NCBI RefSeq assembly: GCF_001667585.1
Contig: NZ_LZJZ01000024.1
Coordinates: 1 to 64,000 of the forward strand
Source of the DNA: Mycobacterium sp. E2733
Lineage (GTDB): Bacteria; Actinomycetota; Actinomycetes; Mycobacteriales; Mycobacteriaceae
DNA length: 64,000 bases
Direction: 5' to 3'
The notes under the pieces were generated by a model. It did no database searches. It had not been told where the DNA came from and was given only the letters and a program-made list of their open reading frames with translations. How positions within the stretch are numbered: the first letter of the stretch is position 1; each line of letters starts with the position of its first letter. Positions 17,704 through 26,640 of the stretch are shown one piece after another. The translations under genes were made by a program, and so were the position numbers.

Positions 17704-18369
17704 TCAAGCCGCGTCGGCCGCCGTGTTCTCGGCCTTGCGGTAGTGCTCGGCCTCGAGCTCGGCAATGGCGCGCGAGGTGCGTTCGCGCAGCGCGAAGGCG
17801 GCAATCAGGCCGAACACGATCGCGATGACCAGGGCTATCCAGGAGAACCGCTCCATCCAGCGCTCGGCGGCCATGCCGGCGTAGTACACCAGCGCGGTGG
17901 TGCCACCGGCCCAGCAGATGGCGCCCGAGACGTTCGCCGCCAAGAAGCGCGGGTAGTGCATCTTCAAGGCGCCGGCCAGCGGCCCGGCGAAAATCCGCAG
18001 CAGCGCGATGAAGCGGCCGAAGAAGACCGCCCGGACTCCCCAGCGGTTGAACAGCTTTTCGGCCAACGCGACGTGTCCGGGACCGAAATGTTTGGGGAAC
18101 CGTCGGCCAAGGCGGTCGAAGAGCGGCATGCCGAACCGGCGTCCGATCGAATAGCCGATCGAATCGCCGACCACGGCGCCGATCACCGCCGCGGCGCCGA
18201 CCCCGATGGGGTTGACGGGCAGGTCGTCATGCGACGACATCAGCGCCGCGCTGACCAGGATGATCTCACCGGGAAGGGGGATGCCCAGGCTCTCGAGCCC
18301 AACCACCCCGCCGACCACCAGGTAGACCGCGAGCGGCGGGATCGCGTGCAGCAAAGCCTCCACGTCCAT
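17704..18369 (-). CDS. DedA-family membrane protein
   Basis: 221 residues. Conserved DedA motifs are present: ESLGIPLPGEIIL near residue 26-38 and FFGRFIALLRIFAGPLAG near 113-130, with five or so hydrophobic segments. Family members move undecaprenyl phosphate or phospholipids across the membrane and support proton-motive force. Stop is convergent with the TetR gene. Confidence 0.85.
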   Translation of the reverse strand: MDVEALLHAIPPLAVYLVVGGVVGLESLGIPLPGEIILVSAALMSSHDDLPVNPIGVGAAAVIGAVVGDSIGYSIGRRFGMPLFDRLGRRFPKHFGPGHVALAEKLFNRWGVRAVFFGRFIALLRIFAGPLAGALKMHYPRFLAANVSGAICWAGGTTALVYYAGMAAERWMERFSWIALVIAIVFGLIAAFALRERTSRAIAELEAEHYRKAENTAADAA

Positions 18370-18405
18370 GCGTCCAGCATGCCTGACTGTGCCGCGGAGC
18401 GCGCC

Positions 18406-19224
18406 TTAAACCCGCCGCTTCGCGTCGGCCGGTCGGCTCGGCGCGCTCAGGCTCTCCAGCCGCGGCCGTTTGGGTTCCCGACCGTCGGCCGACGACAGGC
18501 CGCGCAGCCGCCGCCAGATCCACGGGAAGAAACTGTCCTGCGTCCAGCGCAACTGCTCGTAAGCGCCGCCGCCGAGCGACCGCCGTCGGGCGTCGGGGCT
18601 GGCGTGGGCCCAATCGTGGCTGCTGCCAGGCAGATTCAGGGCCTCGGCGGCCGCGGCGGCGAACAGCATGTGTCCTTTGGTGGAGGCGTGCACCCGGTCG
18701 ACGGCCCAGGTGTCCAACTCGCGCATGGATGGCGCGTTGTACAGGTCGACCAGCCCGAACCCGTAGCGGTCGGCGGCCGCCCTGATCGTCGCGTTGATGC
18801 GGGCGAGACGCCCCGCCACCAGGCGCCCGAGCGGGAGGAACTGCGCGACGTCGGGAAAGGTCGTCGTCACCACCGTCGCGCCGGATCTGGCCAGCGCGGC
18901 GTAGACGTACTCGAGTTCGGCCAGGGCGGGGCCGAAGGAGCGCCCCGGCTGGATGACGTCGTTCATCCCGGCGCACACGGTGATCAGGTCCGGCTGCATC
19001 GCGAGCGCCTGCGGGACCTGCTCGTACAAGACGTCGGCGATCCGCTTGCCACGGATCGCCAGGTTGGCGTAGTGCAGGCCGGGATAGAGCGAATCGAGCA
19101 TGACGGCGAGCCGGTCGGCAAACCCGAGGAGACCGACGACGTCGTCGCCGTCCCACAAGCCCTCGGTCTGACTGTCCCCGATGGCGACGTAACGGCGATA
19201 TCCGGACGGAATAGCCCCGCGCAC
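18406..19224 (-). CDS. SGNH/GDSL hydrolase
   Basis: 272 residues from GTG 19224. Blocks are in order: Ser in YVAIGDSQTEG, then a Gly/Asn block (NLAIRGKR), GMND, and the Asp-x-x-His pair in DRVHAS. This is an esterase/lipase-type fold. The GTG is chosen because TACTCT (TANNNT) ends 7 nt before it, a leaderless arrangement; the frame extends to 19287. Related mycobacterial proteins are cytosolic, and no signal peptide is seen here. Confidence 0.8.
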   Translation of the reverse strand: MRGAIPSGYRRYVAIGDSQTEGLWDGDDVVGLLGFADRLAVMLDSLYPGLHYANLAIRGKRIADVLYEQVPQALAMQPDLITVCAGMNDVIQPGRSFGPALAELEYVYAALARSGATVVTTTFPDVAQFLPLGRLVAGRLARINATIRAAADRYGFGLVDLYNAPSMRELDTWAVDRVHASTKGHMLFAAAAAEALNLPGSSHDWAHASPDARRRSLGGGAYEQLRWTQDSFFPWIWRRLRGLSSADGREPKRPRLESLSAPSRPADAKRRV

Positions 19225-19407
19225 GAAGCCGAGAGTAATAGCGATTGCGCCCCCGGTGTGTTTAGCGTGGCCGCTCACTCGCCTCATAAGGATCGTGCCT
19301 CGCGGTCACCACGGCCGTGGTGATTGGGGCGGGGCTACTGGGCGCGACGTTCTCAGTTTGCTGTGAGTCGCAACCCCTTGGTGTCGCGTCCGGGTAACTT
19401 CACTGTC

Positions 19408-20220
19408 ATGCCGAAAAAGCGCGAGCGGGATGCGCAGGACGCCGAGGCGGCGGCCGCCGATTCGCTTGCGCCGCAGTATCCGATCGAGTCGGTCGACAAT
19501 GCACTCAAGCTGCTGCTGTTGTTGGGCGAACAACCCCAGATCCGGTTGAGCGAGGCGACCCGCTATCTGGGCGTGGCGTCGTCCACCGCCCACCGGTTGC
19601 TGGCGATGCTGGCCTACCGCGGGTTCGTCCGGCAAGACCCGGTGTCGAAGGCGTACCTGCCCGGTCCGGCGTTGACCGGTGTGGCGTTCGCGGTCTTCGG
19701 CCGCACCGACATCCAGCGATCGGCCACCCCGACCATGCGAAGCCTCGGGGAGCAGCTGCGGGAAACCATCCACGTCGGGATGCTGGACGGCGCGAGCGTC
19801 CGCTTCATCGCCGCCGTCGAAGGTCCGGCCGCGGTCAGGGTCGCTTCCCGGCTGGGCCGCACCCTTCCGGCGCATTGCACGTCGACGGGCAAGGTCATGC
19901 TGGCGCAGCTGCCCGAGCCGGAACTGCGTCAGCTGTTGCCAAACGAGCGGTTGGAACGCATCACGTCCTCGTCGATCGGCAGCCGGACCGAGTTGGAGGC
20001 CGAGCTCGCCGCCATCCGCGAGCGCGGTTACGCCATCAACCGCGAGGAAAGCGAGGAAGGCGTCGCTTCGATAGCGGTGCTCATACCCACGCGAGCGCCG
20101 GGCCTGCGGCTCGCGCTCAACGCCGCCGCGCCGCAGAACCGGCTGGGTGCCTCGCGCTATGCCGCGGTGGCCGCGGCGCTAGGCAAGGCGGCCAAGGAGA
20201 TTGGCGACCAACTGGGCTGA
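19408..20220 (+). CDS. IclR-family transcriptional regulator
   Basis: 270 residues from ATG 19408. N-terminal winged helix (SVDNALKLLLLLGEQPQIRLSEATRYLGVASSTAHRLLAML), C-terminal effector domain with RLGRTLPAHCTSTGKVMLAQ and the EESEEGVASIAV block. IclR regulators often control aromatic catabolism (PcaR/PhtR types), and the aromatic-acid operon lies 1.7-4.6 kb to the right. The link is inference; a polysaccharide deacetylase gene sits in between. Confidence 0.85.
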   Translation: MPKKRERDAQDAEAAAADSLAPQYPIESVDNALKLLLLLGEQPQIRLSEATRYLGVASSTAHRLLAMLAYRGFVRQDPVSKAYLPGPALTGVAFAVFGRTDIQRSATPTMRSLGEQLRETIHVGMLDGASVRFIAAVEGPAAVRVASRLGRTLPAHCTSTGKVMLAQLPEPELRQLLPNERLERITSSSIGSRTELEAELAAIRERGYAINREESEEGVASIAVLIPTRAPGLRLALNAAAPQNRLGASRYAAVAAALGKAAKEIGDQLG

Positions 20221-20236
20221 GACGCCGCGTCAGACG

Positions 20237-21022
20237 TCATCGGTGCGGGAACTCCGGGCGCAGGAACACGTCGTCCAGCGTCACGGTGCGCAGCTTGCGC
20301 GCTCGGATGATTTCCACGAGCTGTCCGTACACATGGGTGACCGGTGGGTGGTTGAGATGGCCGATCACGATGTTCTGCGGAACGAACGACTGGTAGGCCA
20401 TTCTGACGATCTGGTCTTCGGAAACCAGCGCCGAGTCCCGTAAATCGCCGGACCACAACGCGGTCACCTGATAGCCCAGATCGGCGGCCACCGCAGCGAC
20501 CGCGGCATTGTGATGCCCATATGGGGGCCGCAGGTAGGGGGCGGCGTCCACGCCATAGGTATTTCGCAGGAACGCGTGCGTTCGGGAGATCTCCTCGGCG
20601 ACTTGGCCCTTCGACAGTCTGGTCAAGTCGGGATGCGTCCAGGTGTGGTTGCCCAGCTGTATTTGCCCCGATTCCACCATGGGTCGAAGCAGGCCGGCAT
20701 TGTCGGTCCACGAGTGATAGCCGCCGGTGACGAAATAGGTCAGCCGCACACCGGTGTCCTTGGCGAATTGGGTGTAGAGCCGCACCACATCGGTGTTGGC
20801 GCCGTCGTCGACCGTCCACGCCAGCAGATTGCCGTTGCCCGGAAGCCGTTTCAGCACAGCGCCGCCGGGCAGTGCGACACGCGATTGAGGGTCCGGCGGG
20901 GGGGACAACGGCGCGGGTCCGGGAACATCCCCGCGTGCCAGCGGCGCGTCGGGCCCGCCGGTGGTGACGGCCACCGTCGCGGCCAGCGCGACCAGAAACC
21001 GGCGCCGGTCCAAATCGGCCAC
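20237..21022 (-). CDS. polysaccharide deacetylase (NodB fold), Tat-exported
   Basis: 261 residues from GTG 21022 (GAGGAG 9 nt upstream). Begins ADLDRRRFLVALAATVAV, a twin-arginine signal. The catalytic motifs are TVDDGANTD (Asp-Asp), NHTWTHP (the two metal His) and LRPPYG. It should remove acetyl groups from a cell-wall or surface glycan. Convergent with the IclR gene. Confidence 0.8.
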   Translation of the reverse strand: MADLDRRRFLVALAATVAVTTGGPDAPLARGDVPGPAPLSPPPDPQSRVALPGGAVLKRLPGNGNLLAWTVDDGANTDVVRLYTQFAKDTGVRLTYFVTGGYHSWTDNAGLLRPMVESGQIQLGNHTWTHPDLTRLSKGQVAEEISRTHAFLRNTYGVDAAPYLRPPYGHHNAAVAAVAADLGYQVTALWSGDLRDSALVSEDQIVRMAYQSFVPQNIVIGHLNHPPVTHVYGQLVEIIRARKLRTVTLDDVFLRPEFPHR

Positions 21023-21167
21023 GTCAGTACTCCTCGAAGGCGGCGCCGACCCCGGGGCGCCGCAAAACAAAATTGCTCAGCTAGCTGGACAGACTAAGTG
21101 CGCAGCTACCGGGAACCCGCCAGGCCGGGCGAATGTTCGCGCGCCGATACCAACTTGTGACGCGAGC

Positions 21168-21890
21168 TCAGCCGGCCGACAACCGGGCCACCTCGTGACG
21201 CCAGGCGGCCTCGGCGGTGAACGACGGACCCAGGTCGGGCAGGTCGGCCCAGTCGGCGTCGTCGATATCCCGCAAGTTGCCCCCGGCGCCGCGCACCCGC
21301 AACGACATTCGGGCCAACGCGTCGAGGCTGATCGCCTGCAGCACCGCCTCCGGGATGGTGGCGGCGGCGCTGGTGATGCCGTGTCCGCGGCAGATCACCA
21401 CCGGCCGCCCACGCATGGCCGCCACCATGTCCCTGCCCAGTTCCGAGGTGCGGATCAGCACGGCGCGCTCGTAGACCGGCACGCCGCCGCGGGCGAGCCA
21501 CGCGCCGGGAATGTCGTAGGCGCCGTAGATCGGCCGGATCGCGATGCCGGCCAGGTCGGCGGCGACCACGGCGGGCGGGTGCAGATGCGCGACGGCCCGG
21601 TGCCGTGGATCGGCCAGCATGGTTTCGACGTGGATCGGCAGTTCGTTTGGCACGCGGTATCCGTCGAGTTCGCCGTCGGCGCCGGCGCCGCCGTCGAAGG
21701 TGATGAGCCGGATGTCGCTGGGCCGGGTGAACGCCACCCCGGTGTCGGTGTCGCTGCGGCAGCGGACGAGCAGGCGCTCGTGGTCGACCCGCAGGCTCAG
21801 GTGGCCGAGGATCCCGTCGACGAGGCCGCGGGCCGCGGCCACCCGGCAGCCTTGCGCCACCAGCGCACGTTGCTCGTCGAGGGAGTTCAT
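21168..21890 (-). CDS. class II aldolase/adducin-type decarboxylase or aldolase
   Basis: 240 residues from ATG 21890, which overlaps the upstream stop by ATGA. Metal ligands of the class II aldolase fold: VAHLHPPAVV (His-x-His) and ICRGHGITSA (third His). In dioxygenase operons this family supplies the decarboxylase for dihydroxylated carboxy-arenes (PhtC for 3,4-dihydroxyphthalate, CmtD for 2,3-dihydroxy-p-cumate). Being last of a dioxygenase-diol dehydrogenase operon fits that step. The exact substrate is not readable. Confidence 0.75.
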   Translation of the reverse strand: MNSLDEQRALVAQGCRVAAARGLVDGILGHLSLRVDHERLLVRCRSDTDTGVAFTRPSDIRLITFDGGAGADGELDGYRVPNELPIHVETMLADPRHRAVAHLHPPAVVAADLAGIAIRPIYGAYDIPGAWLARGGVPVYERAVLIRTSELGRDMVAAMRGRPVVICRGHGITSAAATIPEAVLQAISLDALARMSLRVRGAGGNLRDIDDADWADLPDLGPSFTAEAAWRHEVARLSAG

Positions 21891-22681
21891 CGCGGTGCGC
21901 CCAGCCCGAATCCGCCGTCGGGACGGACGGTTTCGCCGGTGATCCCGCGGGCGCGGTCGGAGGCCAGGAACGCGAAACTCCACGCGTGGTCTGCCGCGGA
22001 GAGTGCGACGTTCAGCGGCGTGCGCGCGGCCAGCTCCCGCGCCCGGTCTGGGGTGTCGTCCAGGCGGACGCCCTCGAGCCCCAGGCTGGCAAGCCCGCGC
22101 AGGTCGGTGCCCAGCGTGCCGCCCGGTGCCACCCCGTTGACCCGGATGTGCGGCGCCAGCTCGTGGGCCAGGGCGGCCACCAGGCCGCGGACGGCGAATT
22201 TCGACGACACGTACAGCGCGCCGCCGCGCCCGGGGTAGTACGACGACGCGGACTCGGTCAGGATGATCGAGGATTCGGTCCCTTCCCGCAGCCGGGGGAG
22301 CGCCGCCTTGACGGACTGCAGGTGGCTGAGCACGTTGGTGCGAAACATCTCGTCGAACGCGCCGGGAAGGTCATCGGCGTCGATGTCGCCGATGCCCCGA
22401 TAGAAGTCGAAGACTCCGACGCAGTTGACCAGCGTGTCCAATCCGCCGTAGGCGTCCACCGCAGCGGCGACCGCTCGGTCATTGGCTTCCCGGGTGGTGG
22501 CATCGCCCTCGGCGACCGGAACATCGGGCAACTGCCGGCGCAGGGTCGCACATTTTTCGTGATCGCGTTCCAGCGCAGCGACTTTCGCACCCTCGGTGCG
22601 GAACGCGTCCACCACGGCCCGACCGATCCCCGAACCGGCGCCGACCACCAGCGCGCGCTTGCCCTCAAGCCAGCCGGTCAT
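21887..22681 (-). CDS. cis-dihydrodiol dehydrogenase (SDR, BphB-like)
   Basis: 264 residues from ATG 22681 (ATG 22699 also possible). SDR with VVGAGSGIG, catalytic Ser in TESASSYYPGRGG and YVSSK. The ESASSYYPGRGG block and overall pattern resemble arene cis-dihydrodiol dehydrogenases. It should rearomatise the diol made by the dioxygenase encoded upstream, producing a catechol and NADH. It overlaps both neighbours in the operon. Confidence 0.8.
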   Translation of the reverse strand: MTGWLEGKRALVVGAGSGIGRAVVDAFRTEGAKVAALERDHEKCATLRRQLPDVPVAEGDATTREANDRAVAAAVDAYGGLDTLVNCVGVFDFYRGIGDIDADDLPGAFDEMFRTNVLSHLQSVKAALPRLREGTESSIILTESASSYYPGRGGALYVSSKFAVRGLVAALAHELAPHIRVNGVAPGGTLGTDLRGLASLGLEGVRLDDTPDRARELAARTPLNVALSAADHAWSFAFLASDRARGITGETVRPDGGFGLGAPR

Positions 22682-22943
22682 CGCCCTCCTCGGCTTCATC
22701 GGGCAGCAGCGGCGCGTGGGAATTGCCCACCATCGCCGCCAGGGTGCGGCTGTTCTGCCAAGTCAGGGCCTCGACCTCGAGGGCGTCCAAGGTGATCCAT
22801 TTCCCGGATCGCGGTGCGCCGATCAGCAGCCTCGACCCGTTTCGGGTGTCGACCCGGCGCACCACCACCTCGGTGAATTCGTTTGCGACGACGAGCGGTT
22901 CGCCGACCGCGCCGTCCAGGAGCCGCTGCAGTTCGTCATTCAC
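22665..22943 (-). CDS. hypothetical protein of the dioxygenase operon
   Basis: 92 residues from GTG 22943, overlapping the beta-subunit stop (GTGA) and running 17 nt into the next gene. It is an alpha/beta small protein with VVANEFTEVVVRRV and GAPRSGKWITLDALEVEAL, and has no cysteines. It is therefore not the missing ferredoxin. No function known; its tight coupling suggests an accessory role for the dioxygenase. Confidence 0.6.
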   Translation of the reverse strand: MNDELQRLLDGAVGEPLVVANEFTEVVVRRVDTRNGSRLLIGAPRSGKWITLDALEVEALTWQNSRTLAAMVGNSHAPLLPDEAEEGDDRLA

Positions 22944-23467
22944 AGGAACACCGCCAGGTTTTGCATCCGCAGCACCGACTCGTCGGCAATGATATTGCGG
23001 CGGGCCAGCTTCCAGCGATCATCGCACCAGCGCAGCAAGTCCTCGCGGCCGCACGACAGCAAGGCGCTTTCGTTCACGTCGCCCCGGCTGCGGAACAGCA
23101 GCTCGGCCGACTCGACCAGCAGCTGGGCGGGGTCGTCGCACTCGAAGGTGCGCACGTTGGTGACGAAGTGACGCAGCCGCGACGGCGGATCCTCGGCCCA
23201 GGCGTGCTCGGTGGCCATCCGCGCAACCCGCTGGGTCAGCGAATACTTGTCCTCGTCGAAATGCGCCATCCCCGGGGAGACGTCGAACCCGGCCCCGCGC
23301 GCGGTGGTGACCCGCACGGGCATCAGGTAGCGGACGTCATCGGTCAGCGTCTGAAGCCACGCCTCGTACTGCTGTGCATCCAGCAGGTAGGCCTCGTCCA
23401 CCAGGAACTGATGGGCCTGCAGGTGCCGAACATCATGAAACGGCAATGATGGCAATGCCTTTCTCAT
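22940..23467 (-). CDS. ring-hydroxylating dioxygenase, beta subunit
   Basis: 175 residues from ATG 23467, overlapping the alpha stop (ATGA). The SnoaL/NTF2-like fold is shown by HQFLVDEAYLLDAQQYEAWL at the start and LRHFVTNVRTFE and ARRNIIADESVL later, typical of the small subunit that stabilises the alpha3beta3 dioxygenase. Confidence 0.85.
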   Translation of the reverse strand: MRKALPSLPFHDVRHLQAHQFLVDEAYLLDAQQYEAWLQTLTDDVRYLMPVRVTTARGAGFDVSPGMAHFDEDKYSLTQRVARMATEHAWAEDPPSRLRHFVTNVRTFECDDPAQLLVESAELLFRSRGDVNESALLSCGREDLLRWCDDRWKLARRNIIADESVLRMQNLAVFL

Positions 23468-24816
23468 GCACCGGCCCCCTGCAGGTAATCGGCCCACATG
23501 TTCAGCATCGCGCGCTGATTGTGCTCGTTATAACCGACCTGCGCGCGGCCCGGCCCGTGGAACGCCTCGGCGGTAAGCGGCTCGACCACCGGGCTGCCGT
23601 CGGGCAGCAGGCCCATCCGGCTGTTCAGCAGCAGCCGCCGCGCCATGGAACCGCCGGCGGTGGTAGTCAGCGACACCCAGTTCTCCACGTCGTCTTGCTC
23701 GAACATGCCGGTCGAACCGAAACACATCAGATAGGCCTTGTACGAGTCTTGTTTGTACTGCGGGGGAGCGGCGGAGTCCACCGCGAACCACGAGCAGACC
23801 TCGGTTTCGTTCTCGCTTATCGGCTGCCACAGCCGGATCGAGATGAAGGGCAGGACTTCTGTTTTCCGGTCCTCCCGACCGGATTGCACCTTCGGCCAGT
23901 TGTGCACGAAGCTCAGGTTCGGAAAGCAGGTGGCCGCCGAGATCATGAAGCCGTCCTCGCCGACCATTCGCTGCTGTCGCGGCGTCCACACGTCCCTCAT
24001 CCGGCCGATCATGTCGTCGGGATAGCCGACGTAACGCATCCGCTCGTCGAAGCCTCCCGGCGGAAGCTTGTAGGTGGTGCCGCCGCCCCGGTGCGCCCAG
24101 TAGGTGGCGCCGTCCTTGCGCTTCTGCGCTTTCGGCTCGCGGAACAGGCCGATGTCCACGATCGAGGCGTGGGTGTGCGGCGTGTGGTACATGTCGCCGG
24201 CGAAGTTCTCGGCGCCGATCTTCCAGTTGGCCTTGATGCGCCAGCGCTGCGGCCCCCGCACCTCCAGCCCGTTGGCGCTCTGTTTGGTGTAGAAGTCCAG
24301 ATAGAACTTGAAGTCGCCGAGGTAATCTTCGAGCGGTTCGGCGCCGGCGTCCATGTTGATGAACAGCAGGCCGTTGTAGCTCGCGAATTGCGGTGCGGAG
24401 AGCAGGCTTTGGGCGCTCTTGGCGAACCCATCCTCGCCGCCGTAGGCCTCCCGGTGGAATGGCAGGCCGGTCAGGGCGCCGTCGTTGCGGTAGGTCCAGC
24501 CGTGGTAGGGGCAGCGGAAGTTGGAGGCGTTTCCCAGTTCCGCGCGGCATACCTGCATGCCGCGGTGCAGGCACATATTGAACAGGGCGCGTGCACGCCC
24601 ATTCGCGTCGCGACTGATGATGAAGGAGTCGTCGAGAACCCGGCGCACGACGTAGTCGCCGTCCTGTGGAATCTCGGACTCGTGGGCCACGAAAATCCAC
24701 GCCCGCGAGAACAGCCGCTCCTTCTCCAGCGCGAACAACTCACTGTCGTTGTAGATGTGGGCGGGGATCATCCCGTCGCGGACACTGGCGAACAGGCCGT
24801 CGCGATGGACCGTCAC
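23464..24816 (-). CDS. ring-hydroxylating dioxygenase, Rieske alpha subunit
   Basis: 450 residues from GTG 24816, which has GAGGGGG 5 nt upstream (a TTG at 24837 is an alternative). Rieske ligands: CLHRG near residue 81 and CPYHGW near 101. The mononuclear iron site is ENFAGDMYHTPHTH near 205. With the beta subunit it would cis-dihydroxylate an aromatic ring. No ferredoxin or reductase gene is in the operon, so electrons must come from elsewhere. Confidence 0.88.
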   Translation of the reverse strand: MTVHRDGLFASVRDGMIPAHIYNDSELFALEKERLFSRAWIFVAHESEIPQDGDYVVRRVLDDSFIISRDANGRARALFNMCLHRGMQVCRAELGNASNFRCPYHGWTYRNDGALTGLPFHREAYGGEDGFAKSAQSLLSAPQFASYNGLLFINMDAGAEPLEDYLGDFKFYLDFYTKQSANGLEVRGPQRWRIKANWKIGAENFAGDMYHTPHTHASIVDIGLFREPKAQKRKDGATYWAHRGGGTTYKLPPGGFDERMRYVGYPDDMIGRMRDVWTPRQQRMVGEDGFMISAATCFPNLSFVHNWPKVQSGREDRKTEVLPFISIRLWQPISENETEVCSWFAVDSAAPPQYKQDSYKAYLMCFGSTGMFEQDDVENWVSLTTTAGGSMARRLLLNSRMGLLPDGSPVVEPLTAEAFHGPGRAQVGYNEHNQRAMLNMWADYLQGAGA

Positions 24817-25126
24817 GGTGACCCCCTCGTCCTCCAATTGTCTGCTCTGCAGAGATGTATTCCGCTAAGTAGAATCCCGCATCTACCCGCCGGCGGTCAA
24901 TCGGCCGTGTGCGCCCCCGCTCACCTGGCCCGATCCGCGGTCAGGCGTTTACGAGAAGGCTTTGTGGTAACTCACAGGTTTCTGACAACGAAGTGGCCGG
25001 AAGCCCGGGCTACGGTGGTCACGTCAGTTCCGCTGCGCATGTGAGCGTGCGGTAATCAACGGGTAAATAGTTTGATTCTGCGTGCGTTATGGTCGTTTAG
25101 CGACGTATTTGAGGAAGGCTGGTGCA
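24817..25126. promoter_or_regulatory. divergent promoter region of the dioxygenase operon
   Basis: 310 bp between divergent starts and no gene. An imperfect dyad ATTC-N9-GAAT (24859-24875) sits about 45 bp before the dioxygenase start and may bind the operon regulator. TATGGT near 25088 is a possible plus-strand -10 with GAGGAAGG as the ribosome site. Confidence 0.35.
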
Positions 25127-26098
25127 ATGGCTGCTCGATCACTGGATGGTCGATTGCAGAAACTCGGATCGCGAGTGGTGTCCGCCATCGGGCGTCAAGA
25201 CTGGCTGGATCGGCCGAGCTATCGGTTCGAACACTTGCTGAGCTTCGCCTTCAACGGCCTGGGCGGCGCCCGCAACACCGTCACCAACGCGCTGCACGGA
25301 GTGTGGCTCGGCCACCCGGTTCACCCGCCGCTGGCGTCGTTGACGAGCGGCGCGCTGGGGACCACCGTCGCGTTGGACGCGTTGAGCCTACTGCCGGGCC
25401 GGCCCGCCACCGAAGTCCGTGACGCGTCGAAGTTCGCGTCCCGCGCGCTTGGGGTGGGGATCCTGGCCAGCATTGGGTCGGCCATCACGGGTGTCACCGA
25501 TTGGCAGCACACCCATGAATCCGATCGCCGGGTCGGCGCCGTGCACGGCCTGGTGAATTTGGTGGCCACCGGTCTGTACGCGCAGTCCTGGTGGGATCGC
25601 CGCCGGGGCCGCCACGGGCGCGGCATCGCGCTCACTGCGCTCGGTTACGGCATCACCGTCGCGGGCAGCTACCTCGGTGGCGCGTTGGTGTTCGAGTCCG
25701 GCATCGGCATCGACCAGTCGGGCGCACGGCTGCGCAAAGCGGAGTGGACGCCCGTGCTGCCGGCGAGCTCGCTGAACGGGAAGCCGGTGCGTGTCGAGGT
25801 CGACGGGGTGGGGTTGGTGGTGTGCCAGACCAACCCCGGGGAGGTCGCGGCGTTCGGGGAGTTGTGCCCGCACTTGGCCGCCCCCATGGCCGATGGCTGG
25901 ATCGACCGCGGCCGCCTCGTATGTCCTTGGCACGGTTCATGGTTCGCGGCCGAGTCGGGCGATGTTCTGCGTGGCCCGGCGGCGGCCCCGCTGCCGTGTT
26001 ACGAGGCGAGGGTGGTCGACGGAGTGGTCGAAGTTCGGGGCGAACCCGAGCCCGGGCTCGGTGCGGCGGTGGGAATCGGAGGAGGGAAAGCGCAGTGA
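25127..26098 (+). CDS. DUF2231 membrane domain fused to a Rieske domain
   Basis: 323 residues from ATG 25127. Residues about 65-200 form a four-TM DUF2231-type domain with HGVWLGHPVHPPLASLTSG and VHGLVNLVATGLYAQSWW, histidines in membrane segments that could bind heme. Residues about 215-315 are a Rieske domain with CPHLAAPM and CPWHGSWF carrying the 2Fe-2S ligands. A membrane electron-transfer role is likely. The stop overlaps the hemerythrin gene start (GTGA). Confidence 0.75.
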   Translation: MAARSLDGRLQKLGSRVVSAIGRQDWLDRPSYRFEHLLSFAFNGLGGARNTVTNALHGVWLGHPVHPPLASLTSGALGTTVALDALSLLPGRPATEVRDASKFASRALGVGILASIGSAITGVTDWQHTHESDRRVGAVHGLVNLVATGLYAQSWWDRRRGRHGRGIALTALGYGITVAGSYLGGALVFESGIGIDQSGARLRKAEWTPVLPASSLNGKPVRVEVDGVGLVVCQTNPGEVAAFGELCPHLAAPMADGWIDRGRLVCPWHGSWFAAESGDVLRGPAAAPLPCYEARVVDGVVEVRGEPEPGLGAAVGIGGGKAQ

Positions 26099-26580
26099 AC
26101 GCCTACGAGGTGCTGAAAGAACACCACATCGTGATCAAGGGCCTCGGCCGCAAGGTCAGTGAGGCGCCGGTGAATAGCGAAGAGCGGCATGCCCTTTTCG
26201 ACGATATGCTGATCGAACTCGACATTCACTTCCGCATCGAGGACGACCTGTACTACCCGGCCCTAAAAGACGCCACCAAGCTGATCGCCGTCGCTCACGC
26301 GGAGCACCGCCAGGTGGTAGACCAGCTTTCTGTGTTGCTCAGGACCCCGCAGAGCGCGCCGGGTTACGAGGACGAATGGAACTCCTTCAAGACGGTGCTG
26401 GAGGCCCACGCCGACGAAGAGGAGCGTGACATGATCCCGGCTCCACCCGAGGTCCGGATCACCGACGCGGAGCTGGAGGAACTGGGCAACAAGATGGCCG
26501 CGAAAATGGAGCAGTACCGCGGGTCGGCCCTCTACAAAATGCGCACCAAGGGCCGCGCCGCGCTGGTCCGTTCGCTGTAA
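26095..26580 (+). CDS. hemerythrin-like HHE protein
   Basis: 161 residues from GTG 26095, coupled to the Rieske gene by GTGA. HHE ligands: LKEHHIVIKG, then LDIHFRIEDDLYYPAL, AHAEHRQV and EAHADEEERDMIP. A di-iron O2/NO sensor or carrier; coupling to a DUF2231-Rieske membrane protein suggests a shared redox pathway. A second HHE protein is at 6001-6498. Confidence 0.75.
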   Translation: MNAYEVLKEHHIVIKGLGRKVSEAPVNSEERHALFDDMLIELDIHFRIEDDLYYPALKDATKLIAVAHAEHRQVVDQLSVLLRTPQSAPGYEDEWNSFKTVLEAHADEEERDMIPAPPEVRITDAELEELGNKMAAKMEQYRGSALYKMRTKGRAALVRSL

Positions 26581-26640
26581 CTCCGGCCGCGCCGCCGATT
26601 TGCGCGGTGTGCGGGGCCATCGAGAGTAGCGTCACGGCTC

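Noticed and set aside
17743..19323. 526-codon plus-strand open frame
   Set aside because: Antisense to the DedA and SGNH hydrolase genes, which have clear motifs; Arg/Gly/Gln-rich chance composition.
24859..24875. firm regulator assignment for the ATTC-N9-GAAT dyad
   Set aside because: Four-base arms are too short to be significant alone; kept only as a remark on the promoter region.
23374..25044. 556-codon plus-strand open frame
   Set aside because: It lies wholly antisense to the dioxygenase alpha and beta genes, has no domain and a composition typical of the complementary frame of GC-rich genes.
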